Assembly (NCBI GenBank): GCA_023422555.1 | Contig: JAFAGQ010000174.1 | Location: 1 to 10,338, forward strand | DNA: 10,338 nt | Origin: Pseudomonadota bacterium | Lineage (GTDB): Bacteria; Pseudomonadota; Gammaproteobacteria; Burkholderiales; Burkholderiaceae_B | Reading direction: 5' to 3' | Part shown: piece after piece, positions 1-5,683 of the stretch | Layout of the letters: the number at the start of each line of letters is the position of its first letter | How positions within the stretch are numbered: the first letter of the stretch is position 1 | Program-made: the position numbers and the translations under genes | Notes under the pieces: generated by a model | Database searches by the model: none | Told to the model about the DNA's origin: nothing | Seen by the model: only the letters and a program-made list of their open reading frames with translations

Positions 1-110
1 ACTATATCGAAATGTTTTACAACCCTGTCCGTCGTCATAGCCATGCGGCCAACCTATCACCGGTAAACTACGAACAGCAATACTTTTCTGAGGCTACGAA
101 CTGTCTATAA
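1..110 (+). CDS. IS3-family transposase (OrfB) C-terminus, partial
   Basis: An open frame enters from the left edge (first whole codon at 3) and ends with TAA at 108-110. The visible 35 residues start YIEMFYNPVRRHSHAANLSP. The pattern YIE-FYN-RRH followed by a -LSP-(V/A)-(N/Q)-(Y/F)-E- motif is the standard C-terminal signature of the integrase-core (rve) transposase of IS3 elements, the DDE recombinase that cuts and joins the IS ends. The catalytic D, D and E residues lie upstream, off the window. The gene ends normally, so the 3' part of the element is not decayed. Confidence 0.85.
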   Translation, partial: YIEMFYNPVRRHSHAANLSPVNYEQQYFSEATNCL

Positions 111-126
111 AAATCTGGTCGATTCA
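102..126 (+). repeat. Putative terminal inverted repeat (right end) of the IS3-family element
   Basis: The last ~25 bases of the element overlap the transposase stop codon and finish with TCA at 126. Overlap of the right repeat with the transposase 3' end is common in IS3 elements. The inner boundary is a guess, because the left repeat needed to define it is outside the window. Confidence 0.5.
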
Positions 127-888
127 ACCGGTGCAGGCGGTGGAATATTGGCAGTCCCAGCGTTGGTGGTCGGACTTGGCTATTCAATAAACGAAGCGGC
201 ACCTGTGGCACTGCTCGCTGTTGGGATAGCGGCATTGGTAGGAGCACTCGATGGACTGCGGCATGGAACGGTCCGTTATAAAGCAGCAATCTTAATGTCA
301 GCAGTCGGCACATTGTTTTCGCCGATTGGCACTAACATCGCCGAGTTCCTGTCTGGTGCGTTGTTAATGGCATTATTTAGCGCTGTAATGATTGTCGTTG
401 CTATACGCATGTTTCGACAGGCCATAAACAAACGCAGTGAAGGTTCGTCCACCGGTATTTTAGATGTGACTAAAAGATGTATGGTATCGCCGGAAACCGG
501 AAAATTCATCTGGGATATCAAAACCATTTTCACAATCGGCTCTATCGGAGCGCTCTCGGGAATGTGTACTGGTATGCTAGGCGTTGGAGGCGGATTCATT
601 ATCGTGCCCGCATTACGAAAATTCAGCAATCTCGGAATGCATAGCATCGTAAGCACCTCACTCATGGTCATCGCTTTAATTTCGATTGCTACCGTCGGTA
701 ATGCAGTATTCCGTGGCGTGTCTTTCTCTATTGATGCCTGGCTGTTCGTTACCTTCGCAGTTGTCGGTATGCTTATTGGGCGCATTGTCTCACCGCGTAT
801 CCCCCCGGTATTTTTACAAATGGCCTTTTCAGTTGTGTGCGCAGTAGTCGCTGCCATTTTAGTTGTCAGAGCCTACGGAACAATTTGA
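127..888 (+). pseudogene. TauE/SafE (TSUP) family permease, 5' end removed by the IS
   Basis: Sulfite exporter TauE/SafE family inner-membrane protein; members move sulfite, sulfonates or other small organic anions, and the substrate here is unknown. Seen: the frame reads TGAGGGILAVPAL immediately after the IS end at 126, which is the conserved first TSUP motif, and repeats it as GMLGVGGGFIIVPAL at about residues 149-163. This is the two-fold symmetric layout of the family, with hydrophobic helices throughout and a polar central loop. The remaining 253 codons run uninterrupted to TGA at 886-888. Full members begin roughly 15-25 residues earlier, with the first half of helix 1, which is missing here. 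A TTG at 148, preceded by a GGTGGA stretch, could allow re-initiation, and the frame is also open back into the IS to about 67, so some product may be made. It would lack most of helix 1, so I call it a truncated pseudogene. It is convergent with the antitoxin gene. Confidence 0.8.
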
Positions 889-931
889 CTTGCCAAAAAC
901 CCGCTCTCCCTACTCCATCTCCAGATCATCG

Positions 932-961
932 ACGTTGTATTCGAAAATCCACGAATAACGT
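932..961. terminator. Possible hairpin between convergent genes
   Basis: The arms 932-943 and 952-961 pair as ACGTT/AACGT plus ATTCG/CGAAT, with a 2-base bulge (937-938) and an 8-base loop (944-951). It sits in the 79-bp gap between the converging TSUP and antitoxin genes, where a bidirectional terminator would be expected. There is no clear T-run on either side, so termination is only inferred. Confidence 0.3.
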
Positions 962-967
962 GCCCGG

Positions 968-1261
968 CTATGACGAATGCAAAGTTCTTATAACCACATC
1001 AGGCGCTGATTGCATAATTTTAAGCAACACAGCAGCGGGACCCGTTGGCGTGCGCCTCTGTTGCTCCCAGTTCTGTAACGTTCTTGGGCTGACTTTGAGC
1101 AAATCAGCAAATTCAGTTTGCGATAACCCCGTAGCCTCTCTTATTACTTTGACATCAGGCGCGGCTACCACTGTACGCCGTGACGCTGGCGCTTTCCCTG
1201 TCGATATCGCCTTGGCTTGCTTGAGACTCTGGACTAGATCATCGAATAATTCTTTTTCCAT
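968..1261 (-). CDS. XRE-family antitoxin/repressor (HigA/NadS-like)
   Basis: A 97-residue DNA-binding antitoxin, the partner of the toxin just upstream. Residues 1-35 are a variable, mostly helical N-terminus (expected toxin contact). Residues ~36-83 form an HTH_3/XRE fold: VIREATGLSQTEFADLL, then VSPRTLQNWEQQRRTPTGPA, with the usual recognition helix and the conserved W-E-Q-R-R/P-x-G-P pattern of HigA/NadS proteins. Its role is to neutralise the toxin and repress the shared promoter, presumably through the palindrome at 1587-1605. It starts two bases after the toxin stop (TAG-AT-ATG), with AAGGAG at 1270-1275 as a strong ribosome site inside the toxin's last codons, so the two genes are translationally coupled. 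The stop is TAG at 968-970. Family assignment is confident; the regulatory role is inferred from the family. Confidence 0.88.
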   Translation of the reverse strand: MEKELFDDLVQSLKQAKAISTGKAPASRRTVVAAPDVKVIREATGLSQTEFADLLKVSPRTLQNWEQQRRTPTGPAAVLLKIMQSAPDVVIRTLHSS

Positions 1262-1263
1262 AT

Positions 1264-1578
1264 CTATAACTCCTTAACTAATTCTCTCAACACAGCCACT
1301 TCCTTTTCTGTGAGCGTATCCTTCTTTGACTTTGGATAGATCAACAACATGTAGATCTGCTGGTTATCCTTCACCCAATAATAAATCGCACGGATCCCAC
1401 CACTTTTACCTCTCCCGACTATGGGATAGCGGATCTTTCTGATACCACCTCCCCCTTTGATAATATCGCCTCGTTCCGGATTCTCTACTAATAAGTGCTG
1501 CAGACCCAAATACTCATCATCGCTCAATAAATCCAATAACTGACGGGTAAACACAGGGGTTTCAATAAATTCCAACAT
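1264..1578 (-). CDS. RelE/HigB-type toxin (ribosome-dependent mRNase family)
   Basis: A 104-residue type II toxin of the RelE/ParE superfamily, HigB2-like. Members cut mRNA on the translating ribosome and arrest growth until neutralised by the antitoxin. Seen: start MLEFIETPVFTRQL, then NPERGDIIKGGGGIRKIRYP at about 33-52, then GRGKSGGIRAIYYWV and a late MLLIYPKSKKDTLT. This NP-GD-I-GGIRK-R-GK-GG-R-IYY order is the hallmark of the HigB2 subgroup, and the basic residues (R47, K48, R50, K58, R63, K83) match the positive active-site face. Length is normal for the family. The frame is open to an ATG at 1620, but that start would lie upstream of the predicted promoter, so I use 1578. No Shine-Dalgarno precedes it, and the -10 box is only 4 bases away, suggesting a leaderless transcript. 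Toxin-before-antitoxin is the usual HigBA order. Confidence 0.88.
   Translation of the reverse strand: MLEFIETPVFTRQLLDLLSDDEYLGLQHLLVENPERGDIIKGGGGIRKIRYPIVGRGKSGGIRAIYYWVKDNQQIYMLLIYPKSKKDTLTEKEVAVLRELVKEL
1270..1275 (-). promoter_or_regulatory. Strong Shine-Dalgarno of the antitoxin gene
   Basis: AAGGAG on the minus strand lies 8 bases before the antitoxin ATG at 1261, inside the last two sense codons of the toxin. The toxin itself has no visible ribosome site, so the antitoxin is expected to be translated more efficiently from the shared message, as needed for a safe antidote ratio. Confidence 0.75.
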
Positions 1579-1582
1579 AGCA

Positions 1583-1611
1583 ATTATATACGCCAATGGC
1601 GTATAGTGCAA
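1583..1611 (-). promoter_or_regulatory. Sigma70-type promoter of the toxin-antitoxin operon
   Basis: On the minus strand TTGCAC (1611-1606) and a perfect TATAAT (1588-1583) are separated by exactly 17 bases. Transcription should start 5-8 bases past the -10 box, that is at or within the toxin ATG (1578-1576). This supports the shorter toxin start and leaderless translation. The spacer is occupied by a palindrome. The prediction rests on consensus match and spacing only. Confidence 0.7.
1587..1605. promoter_or_regulatory. Palindromic operator for toxin-antitoxin autoregulation
   Basis: A perfect inverted repeat with 9-base arms (TATACGCCA / TGGCGTATA) around a single central base. It fills the promoter spacer and overlaps the first two bases of the -10 box, so a bound dimer would block RNA polymerase. 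HigA/NadS antitoxins usually bind such short palindromes in their own promoter, so the XRE protein at 968-1261 is the likely ligand (inference). Confidence 0.75.
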
Positions 1612-1781
1612 TTTCGTCAATATAAGTAAAGCCGCTTCAAGTGGTAATCATTTTATTTGACGTAAACCGAGAGATAACTTGCTGCGTGACATTTGTGTGA
1701 CTAGTGTATTTACTTCCAGACGCGCCTCACGCACTTTGTATTGGTGAGGATTGCGACCGTTAACGCCCGAAACGTCAAGGC

Positions 1782-1805
1782 GTAGCTCTGCTACCCTAGA
1801 GCTAC
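1782..1805. repeat. 8-bp perfect inverted repeat (hairpin)
   Basis: GTAGCTCT at 1782-1789 pairs with AGAGCTAC at 1798-1805 across an 8-base loop. A competing shorter pairing, GTAGC/GCTAC, exists at 1782-1786 and 1790-1794. No T-run follows on either strand, so a terminator role is unlikely. Function unknown. Confidence 0.5.
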
Positions 1806-1868
1806 TATTCAGAAGCTATTAGTACAGGAAAGATGAGAGCCCTGGCAGTAGAGCCACAGGTCGACGGA

Positions 1869-1945
1869 GTTGACTTTTTTCTCGCTTGTCTTTCAACATG
1901 TGACGAGAAACTCGTAGGGCGAGTTATTTCCGCGATCAAGTCAAC
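1869..1945. repeat. Nested inverted repeats forming a possible branched structure
   Basis: An outer 8-bp pair, GTTGACTT (1869-1876) and AAGTCAAC (1938-1945), encloses two inner hairpins: TTTCTCG/CGAGAAA (1878-1884 with 1904-1910) and AACTCG/CGAGTT (1909-1914 with 1920-1925). The inner two share two bases. It starts about 20 bases downstream of the flavoprotein stop codon on the minus strand. It could be the mRNA 3' structure of that gene, a small structured RNA, or a remnant of a mobile element; nothing visible decides. Confidence 0.4.
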
Positions 1946-1966
1946 CATACTCGATTGACACACGAA

Positions 1967-3517
1967 TCAATTCACCACACTATTGATTTGTTTACTTAGA
2001 CTCGCCATTGCCTGTCGTGCTTGCTCGTTTGCTAACCGGGCATTGACATCCATCGATATCGTCCAAAAATAGGTGCCGCGTGCCAGACTGCCTAATACTG
2101 TTATCCCTTCGGTTAGATTACCGTCTGCATCTATTAATCCACCAGTATGAAAGTCTAGTTTCAAGCCGCCATATTCAGAGGCGGTTGCCATTCCTGACTT
2201 CAATAGACTGGCCACAAGTGGATCATTTGATTTCTCGACGTTCAGCGAAAAACCAGTGGCATTGATAACGAAATCACACTGCAGTGTACGATCAAGATGA
2301 GTTTCATCCCGAAAATGCATATCAAAATACCGACCTTCCTTATGCGGTTGGCAAGACAGAAAGTTTGCGTGCACTGACAATTGGTCTTTAGACATAAGCG
2401 TCTGAATTTTCCGTGCGTTTTTCATTGGAAACATTGAGCGGCGAGACATCCATTGAGCCATGTATTGCTTTTGAAATTTTATTTTTTCTTCTCGAGTCAA
2501 ATAATACCAAAGCAGGTCGATGACGTCGTTGGTAGAGGCAAGTACAGACTGCCAGGGTCTTTCTCGAGCTAATGATTCCTGAATTTCCCAGTCCAACTGC
2601 GCCTTCGCGTTTTCCCCTTGTCCCTGAATGTCATGGATATCAACTGTGGAAGAATGCGAATGAATCATTTCCCATAATTTCGCGAATATATGGTCCAGCC
2701 TGAAACTTCCTCCTTGCTCAACAACCCATTCGACCACCTCAGTGCGTGTCATCTTATTGTTAACGACTGTAGGCCGCGTGCTTCTGACAGAAGGAAGTTT
2801 ACCTTGCCGTGAAAAGCAATGGATTGGACCTGTATGGCCACCCGCCATCAATGCAACAATGGCATCGATAGCGCTCAGATTACTGCCTATAATTCCAACA
2901 GTTGCGTCTTCGGGTATTGTTTTGAGCAAACCTGCGACCGGATAAGGACTATTCAGAAAACGCTCGTACGGCAGCAGTGACTCGAACTTATCCGATGACA
3001 GATTTCCGTTGCACAACGCAACGCGGTCGGTTTCATATCGATTCCCAGAATTGTCTTGAAGTATTACCCTTCTTTTGGATTGGCGTTCTATCTTCACGAC
3101 TGAGTCCTGAACGACCTCAATTTTTACGCCAATCCGATTCGCCTGAGAGACTATTTGTGTGAACTGTTCACCAACATAGCGCCCGAATAAAGGCCGCGGA
3201 TAGAAATCGTTACCATCAATCTGGTCTATACCATAATCCCGCAGTTCGTCCCGGCTCAATGAAGAAAGCCAATTGACGAAATGGTTTCGATTTTCATCGT
3301 ACAGCGACATATTCCTGGCAGGAACATTCAACAGGTTTGTGTTCAAATCCGCCTGATATGCAGTTCCTTGTCCGATGATACCCGTAGGTTCGAAAAGCAG
3401 GATCCGGAGGTCGTACCTGTCGGTTTCTTTTTTTTGCAAATGTTCAATGAATTGTCCTAGAAATGAGATGGCCACCGATCCACCTCCGACAATAGCAAGC
3501 TGGCAATTCTTATTCAT
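1967..3517 (-). CDS. FAD/NAD(P)-binding protein (NAD_binding_9/PF13454-like flavoprotein)
   Basis: A 516-residue cytosolic flavoprotein. Seen: an N-terminal Rossmann motif IVGGGSVAISFLG (residues 9-21); GTAYQADLNTNLLNVPARNM at about 51-70, the defining block of the PF13454 family; PRPLFGRYV at about 107-115; a second nucleotide-binding motif VGIIGSNLSAID at 207-218; INATGF at 418-423; and a C-terminal LGSLARGTYFW block at 475-485. Two dinucleotide folds suggest an FAD plus NAD(P)H oxidoreductase or N-/C-hydroxylase, but members are mostly uncharacterised and the substrate is unknown. I chose the ATG at 3517, which places the Rossmann strand at residue 7. An upstream in-frame ATG at 3565 would add 16 residues and has an AAGG 4 bases before it. 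The gene is divergent from the IclR regulator, a common arrangement for a regulator and its target. Its AT-rich codons differ from the iron operon, which hints at an acquired gene. Confidence 0.8.
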   Translation of the reverse strand: MNKNCQLAIVGGGSVAISFLGQFIEHLQKKETDRYDLRILLFEPTGIIGQGTAYQADLNTNLLNVPARNMSLYDENRNHFVNWLSSLSRDELRDYGIDQIDGNDFYPRPLFGRYVGEQFTQIVSQANRIGVKIEVVQDSVVKIERQSKRRVILQDNSGNRYETDRVALCNGNLSSDKFESLLPYERFLNSPYPVAGLLKTIPEDATVGIIGSNLSAIDAIVALMAGGHTGPIHCFSRQGKLPSVRSTRPTVVNNKMTRTEVVEWVVEQGGSFRLDHIFAKLWEMIHSHSSTVDIHDIQGQGENAKAQLDWEIQESLARERPWQSVLASTNDVIDLLWYYLTREEKIKFQKQYMAQWMSRRSMFPMKNARKIQTLMSKDQLSVHANFLSCQPHKEGRYFDMHFRDETHLDRTLQCDFVINATGFSLNVEKSNDPLVASLLKSGMATASEYGGLKLDFHTGGLIDADGNLTEGITVLGSLARGTYFWTISMDVNARLANEQARQAMASLSKQINSVVN

Positions 3518-3583
3518 TCTTCGTTCCAAGACACATTTACTCCACTTTGGCTCGTTTAGCCACATCTGACCTTTTTACCTCGT

Positions 3584-3618
3584 CAAATAACGCGGCATAT
3601 GCGACTGCCGCATATTTG
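3584..3618. repeat. Imperfect inverted repeat upstream of the flavoprotein gene
   Basis: The outer arms CAAATA/TATTTG (3584-3589, 3613-3618) and inner arms GCGGCA/TGCCGC (3592-3597, 3606-3611) form a bulged palindrome of 35 bases. It lies 19 bases before the alternative ATG at 3565, and would be in the 5' leader or the promoter of the flavoprotein gene. It may be a regulator site or an RNA hairpin. Confidence 0.4.
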
Positions 3619-3681
3619 AATAATCAACTCATTACCGTCTCCATAAATCTTATTATTTAGGACAACTATGCCATTTGTTGT

Positions 3682-3697
3682 GATGATAATTAGCATC
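3682..3697. repeat. Near-palindrome GATG-N-TAATTA-N-CATC in the divergent region
   Basis: A 16-base sequence, symmetric except for one mismatched pair. It is flanked by TTGT and ACAA elements (about 3676-3703) that extend the symmetry loosely. A possible operator for the flavoprotein/IclR pair. Its resemblance to an AT-rich Fur box is weak and not claimed. Confidence 0.35.
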
Positions 3698-3760
3698 GCA
3701 CAAAACGAAAGCACGGTCAACAAATAGTTCTGTAAAACCCGTTAGATATAGTATTCGTAA

Positions 3761-3781
3761 ATCTCATATAGAATATGAGAT
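3761..3781. promoter_or_regulatory. Perfect 21-bp palindrome, candidate IclR operator
   Basis: Arms ATCTCATAT (3761-3769) and ATATGAGAT (3773-3781) flank a 3-base centre. It ends 26 bases before the regulator's ATG at 3808, where IclR-family proteins typically bind for autoregulation. The palindrome also contains the in-frame ATG at 3775, which argues that ATG is not the true start. Confidence 0.65.
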
Positions 3782-3807
3782 CCCAAATATCATTATTTGA
3801 GACAAAA

Positions 3808-4578
3808 ATGGATAAAACCCTGCTCAAAGGATTACGTTTGTTTGAAATCATATGTGCACAGGAGGATCAACCCAATACCATTGATGATCTTGCCCTGGCC
3901 GCTGGTCTGACAAAAAGTAATACTCATCGCACATTACAGACGCTGATTGCAGCCGGATACGTGGCAAAGAGTGCTCATACGGGTGGCTACCGGCCAACAC
4001 TGAAAGTATTTGAACTGGCAGCCCAGCGCGTTGCTCGCCTTGATGTGCGAAAGATTGCAGCACCATTAATGCGGTCAGTCGCACAGGAAACTCAGGAGAC
4101 AGTGCATCTGTCTGTCCTTGACGGGTTCGATGTGATCTACATCGATAAAATAGATAGTCTCAATCCAGTTCGCGCTTACTCAATCATTGGCGGCAGAGCC
4201 CCTGCTTATGCAGTAGCTACTGGTAAAGCGCTGTTGGCTGCCCAGCCCGGCGAGTATCTGGAACGACATGCCACAGAGCTTGTTCGCCATACAGAAAATA
4301 CGATTACCACCCTATCTGCACTCAAGGAGGAACTGGCAAGCATCTCCCGCATCGGATATGCGATTAATCGCGGCGAATGGCGCAGCAATGTTGGAGGAAT
4401 CGCCGCGCCCATTTTTGACGGACATAACAAAGTGGTCGCGGCTTTTGGGATTTCCGGACCATTGGAGAGATTCACGATTGAGAATATGAAACGCTGGGCG
4501 CCAATCGTATTGAATGCCGCGTATGAAATTTCCCGTGAATCGGGATATCGTCGAGGATATTTTGGCGAATCGAATTAG
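3808..4578 (+). CDS. IclR-family transcriptional regulator
   Basis: A 256-residue one-component regulator. Residues ~1-60 are the winged helix-turn-helix: KGLRLFEII, TIDDLALAAGLTKSNTHRTL and LIAAGYV, ending in the wing YRPTLKVFEL. Residues ~80-250 are the IclR effector domain: APLMRSVAQETQETVHLSVL, APAYAVATGKALLA (about 131-144) and GYAINRGEW-NVGGIAAPIFD (about 183-204), the regions that line the ligand pocket in this family. Length is typical. The frame opens at 3775, but that ATG lies in the palindrome with no ribosome site. At 3808 a weak TTGAGA lies 6 bases upstream, and MDKTLLKGLRLFE matches family N-termini. It is divergent from the flavoprotein gene, so it probably controls that gene and itself. 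IclR proteins usually respond to small carboxylic or aromatic acids; the ligand here is unknown. Confidence 0.9.
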   Translation: MDKTLLKGLRLFEIICAQEDQPNTIDDLALAAGLTKSNTHRTLQTLIAAGYVAKSAHTGGYRPTLKVFELAAQRVARLDVRKIAAPLMRSVAQETQETVHLSVLDGFDVIYIDKIDSLNPVRAYSIIGGRAPAYAVATGKALLAAQPGEYLERHATELVRHTENTITTLSALKEELASISRIGYAINRGEWRSNVGGIAAPIFDGHNKVVAAFGISGPLERFTIENMKRWAPIVLNAAYEISRESGYRRGYFGESN

Positions 4579-4609
4579 GATGAACTATTGCGCGAGCTAA
4601 TGGCAGCCC

Positions 4610-4645
4610 AAAAAACGAAACGCCCCGCGCTTTGGGCACGGGGCG
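4610..4645 (-). terminator. Intrinsic terminator, second in tandem, for the iron-uptake operon
   Basis: The stem CGCCCCG (4621-4627) / CGGGGCG (4639-4645) has an 11-base loop. On the minus strand it is followed by TTTCGTTTTTT (4620-4610), a good terminator tail. On the plus strand no T-run follows. GCCCAAA (4606-4612) can also pair with TTTGGGC (4631-4637), a mutually exclusive fold. It lies only about 30 bases beyond the regulator's stop, so it may also protect that gene from read-through. Confidence 0.8.
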
Positions 4646-4653
4646 ACGCAACG

Positions 4654-4810
4654 ATTCACCTATCCAGTGTTACTTTTTTCAAATAATGTTTCAAACGTTG
4701 CGCAGGAGAAATATTATCGTATTTTGGGAATAAGTGGAAGCCCAAAGATAGCTTCATAAAAAAACGCCCCGGCCATTTCTGACCGAGGCGAAATGTACGG
4801 ATAGGTGAAT
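4654..4810. repeat. 12-bp inverted repeat flanking the first terminator
   Basis: ATTCACCTATCC at 4654-4665 is repeated as its exact reverse complement GGATAGGTGAAT at 4799-4810, 133 bases apart. Each copy lies 8 bases after one terminator hairpin, and each hairpin is preceded by a GCCCAAA sequence (4606-4612 and 4740-4746). The unit looks duplicated, in part with inversion. It could fold as a long stem enclosing one terminator. Confidence 0.55.
4758..4790 (-). terminator. Intrinsic terminator, first in tandem, for the iron-uptake operon
   Basis: Arms CGCCCCGG (4765-4772) and CCGAGGCG (4783-4790) flank a 10-base loop. On the minus strand the single mismatch becomes a G-U pair, giving an 8-bp stem followed by seven T (4764-4758). 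It lies about 147 bases downstream of the SIP stop codon, so the operon transcript has a long 3' tail before it. Confidence 0.85.
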
Positions 4811-4936
4811 ATCAATCGTACAGGCCGCATTCTACTCCTACTCACTTGAATTTGGACTGATGGGAAACGAATTGACATTTATTTTACCTACTGCGCCTGC
4901 GATCTGATTCATCCAAAGAATAAACCATAACCCGCC

Positions 4937-5683
4937 CTACTCCTCCACATGATCATGTCCACCGATCCTCCCGGGTCGCCAGTAGCCTTCCGAGGCTATG
5001 TTCTCCTTCGTAAATCCCCGTTCAATAAGGTGATGTCGAACAGCCCGGGTATTTGAGGTCTCCGCTATCACAATCGCCATGCAAGATTCCGGTAGCGTCA
5101 TTTGAGCGACATGATCGCGTATCAAATTATTTGGCCCGGCGGGACGATCACCCCGAAAAATCCAGTCTACGCTAACGCCTATATCGAGTGCGGGAACTTT
5201 CCAGCTTTCGTTCTGCACTTCCAGCACAAGGTGAATCTGCTGGTATTGACCTCTTGTTTCTGCCATGTGCAAGGCGGCTGGCAGACCTGTTTCATCTGCG
5301 CAAATCAGATAATTTGTATAACCTTCCCGCAGCCAGCTTCGCCCTCGCGGGCCTCTTGCCTGAACCTTTTGTCCCGCTTTGGCGTTGCGCGCAAATCGCG
5401 GGCCCGCCCCTTCGCCATGCATGACGAAGTCAATTGAAATCCTGTCTTGTTCTGTGCGATGTCGAATGGTGTAATGACGGCGTCCCAGGTTTCCGTCCTC
5501 CAGTGGCAGCATCAGTACCAGATCCTGGCCTGGTTTGTAATCGAAAACAGGCGCATCGAACGTTACGCGCCGCATCCCGGGATGCAGATCAAAGCTGTCT
5601 GCGACTGTCAGCTCATATGTGGGTAATTCCGGGCGACGCCGTGGTTGATCCATTTCTTTACTCATTTGGCATTTACTCAGCAT
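4937..5683 (-). CDS. Siderophore-interacting protein (SIP/ViuB-type FAD ferric reductase)
   Basis: A cytosolic flavoprotein of the ferredoxin-reductase superfamily. SIP proteins reduce Fe(III) in imported siderophores with NAD(P)H or ferredoxin and so release Fe(II). Seen: N-terminal FAD-binding barrel with RRHYTIRH (68-75) as the FAD-contact motif; DFVMHGEGAGP (85-95); GPRG (111-114); the DETGLPAAL block (130-138) starting the C-terminal nucleotide domain; and the family's closing GYWRPGR-HDH-EE (233-248). The length of 248 is normal. The first ATG (5683) overlaps the end of the methyltransferase gene by 7 bases; in-frame ATGs at 5665 and 5653 are possible alternatives, and none has a strong ribosome site, so coupling is likely. 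It is the last gene of the operon. Its presence argues for a ferric siderophore as substrate; heme systems normally use an oxygenase, and none is visible. Confidence 0.9.
   Translation of the reverse strand: MLSKCQMSKEMDQPRRRPELPTYELTVADSFDLHPGMRRVTFDAPVFDYKPGQDLVLMLPLEDGNLGRRHYTIRHRTEQDRISIDFVMHGEGAGPRFARNAKAGQKVQARGPRGRSWLREGYTNYLICADETGLPAALHMAETRGQYQQIHLVLEVQNESWKVPALDIGVSVDWIFRGDRPAGPNNLIRDHVAQMTLPESCMAIVIAETSNTRAVRHHLIERGFTKENIASEGYWRPGRIGGHDHVEE

Larger units (their letters stand above)
1..126 (+). mobile_element. Right end of an IS3-family insertion sequence (partial)
   Basis: The window starts inside an insertion sequence. Seen: the C-terminal 35 codons of an IS3-type transposase ending at 110, then 16 bases ending in TCA at 124-126. 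Read inward from 126 the end begins TGAATCGACC, which fits the TG...CA ends of the IS3 family. From base 127 the reading frame becomes a recognisable TSUP permease sequence, so 126/127 is the inferred element-host junction. The other end, the frameshifted orfA/orfB and the target duplication lie outside the window, so neither the exact IS name nor intactness can be judged. Confidence 0.75.
1612..1966. other. Gene-free stretch with inverted repeats
   Basis: About 355 bases between the toxin promoter and the 3' end of the flavoprotein gene. I see no convincing coding frame, tRNA or rRNA. It does hold several inverted repeats (listed separately at 1782-1805 and 1869-1945). No clean T-run terminator was found for the flavoprotein gene, which reads into this stretch. 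Confidence 0.5.
3518..3760. promoter_or_regulatory. Divergent promoter region, flavoprotein / IclR regulator
   Basis: An AT-rich region between two divergent genes that must hold both promoters. On the minus strand a TTGACC (3720-3715) is a possible -35 for the flavoprotein, but no -10 at ideal spacing was found. On the plus strand TATAGT (3747-3752) is a possible -10 for the regulator, with a poor -35. Two imperfect inverted repeats lie inside (3584-3618 and 3682-3697). Promoter positions are low-confidence; the regulatory nature of the region follows from gene orientation. Confidence 0.45.
4579..4936. other. Gene-free convergent intergenic region
   Basis: It separates the 3' ends of the IclR gene (plus) and the SIP gene (minus). 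I see no coding frame. The contents are two minus-strand terminators and an inverted repeat, listed separately. No separate plus-strand terminator for the regulator gene is obvious, though the first hairpin may also stop it. Confidence 0.6.

Noticed and set aside
276..857. Long minus-strand open frame (193 codons) opposite the TSUP gene
   Set aside because: Its translation has no recognisable domain, while the plus strand encodes clear TSUP motifs. It is an antisense shadow.
837..1277. Plus-strand open frame of 146 codons over the antitoxin gene
   Set aside because: It lies opposite the XRE protein with its strong ribosome site, and its own translation shows no family pattern.
1579..1620. 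Upstream ATG at 1620 as start of the toxin
   Set aside because: It would place the start upstream of the -35/-10 boxes and encode the operator as protein; the family N-terminus begins at 1578.
1869..1945. Integron attC site or integrase attachment site
   Set aside because: The outer arms resemble GTT.../...AAC core sites, but the bases do not fit GTTRRRY/RYYYAAC, and no integrase or gene cassette is present.
3682..3697. Fur box upstream of the flavoprotein/IclR pair
   Set aside because: The AT-rich near-palindrome matches the Fur consensus poorly, and neither neighbouring gene is an obvious iron gene.
3775..3807. Upstream ATG at 3775 as start of the IclR gene
   Set aside because: The ATG lies inside the operator-like palindrome, has no ribosome site, and would add 11 residues outside the family N-terminus.
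5102..5437. Plus-strand open frame of 111 codons opposite the SIP gene
   Set aside because: The minus strand carries all SIP motifs in order; the plus-strand product has no family features and no ribosome site context.
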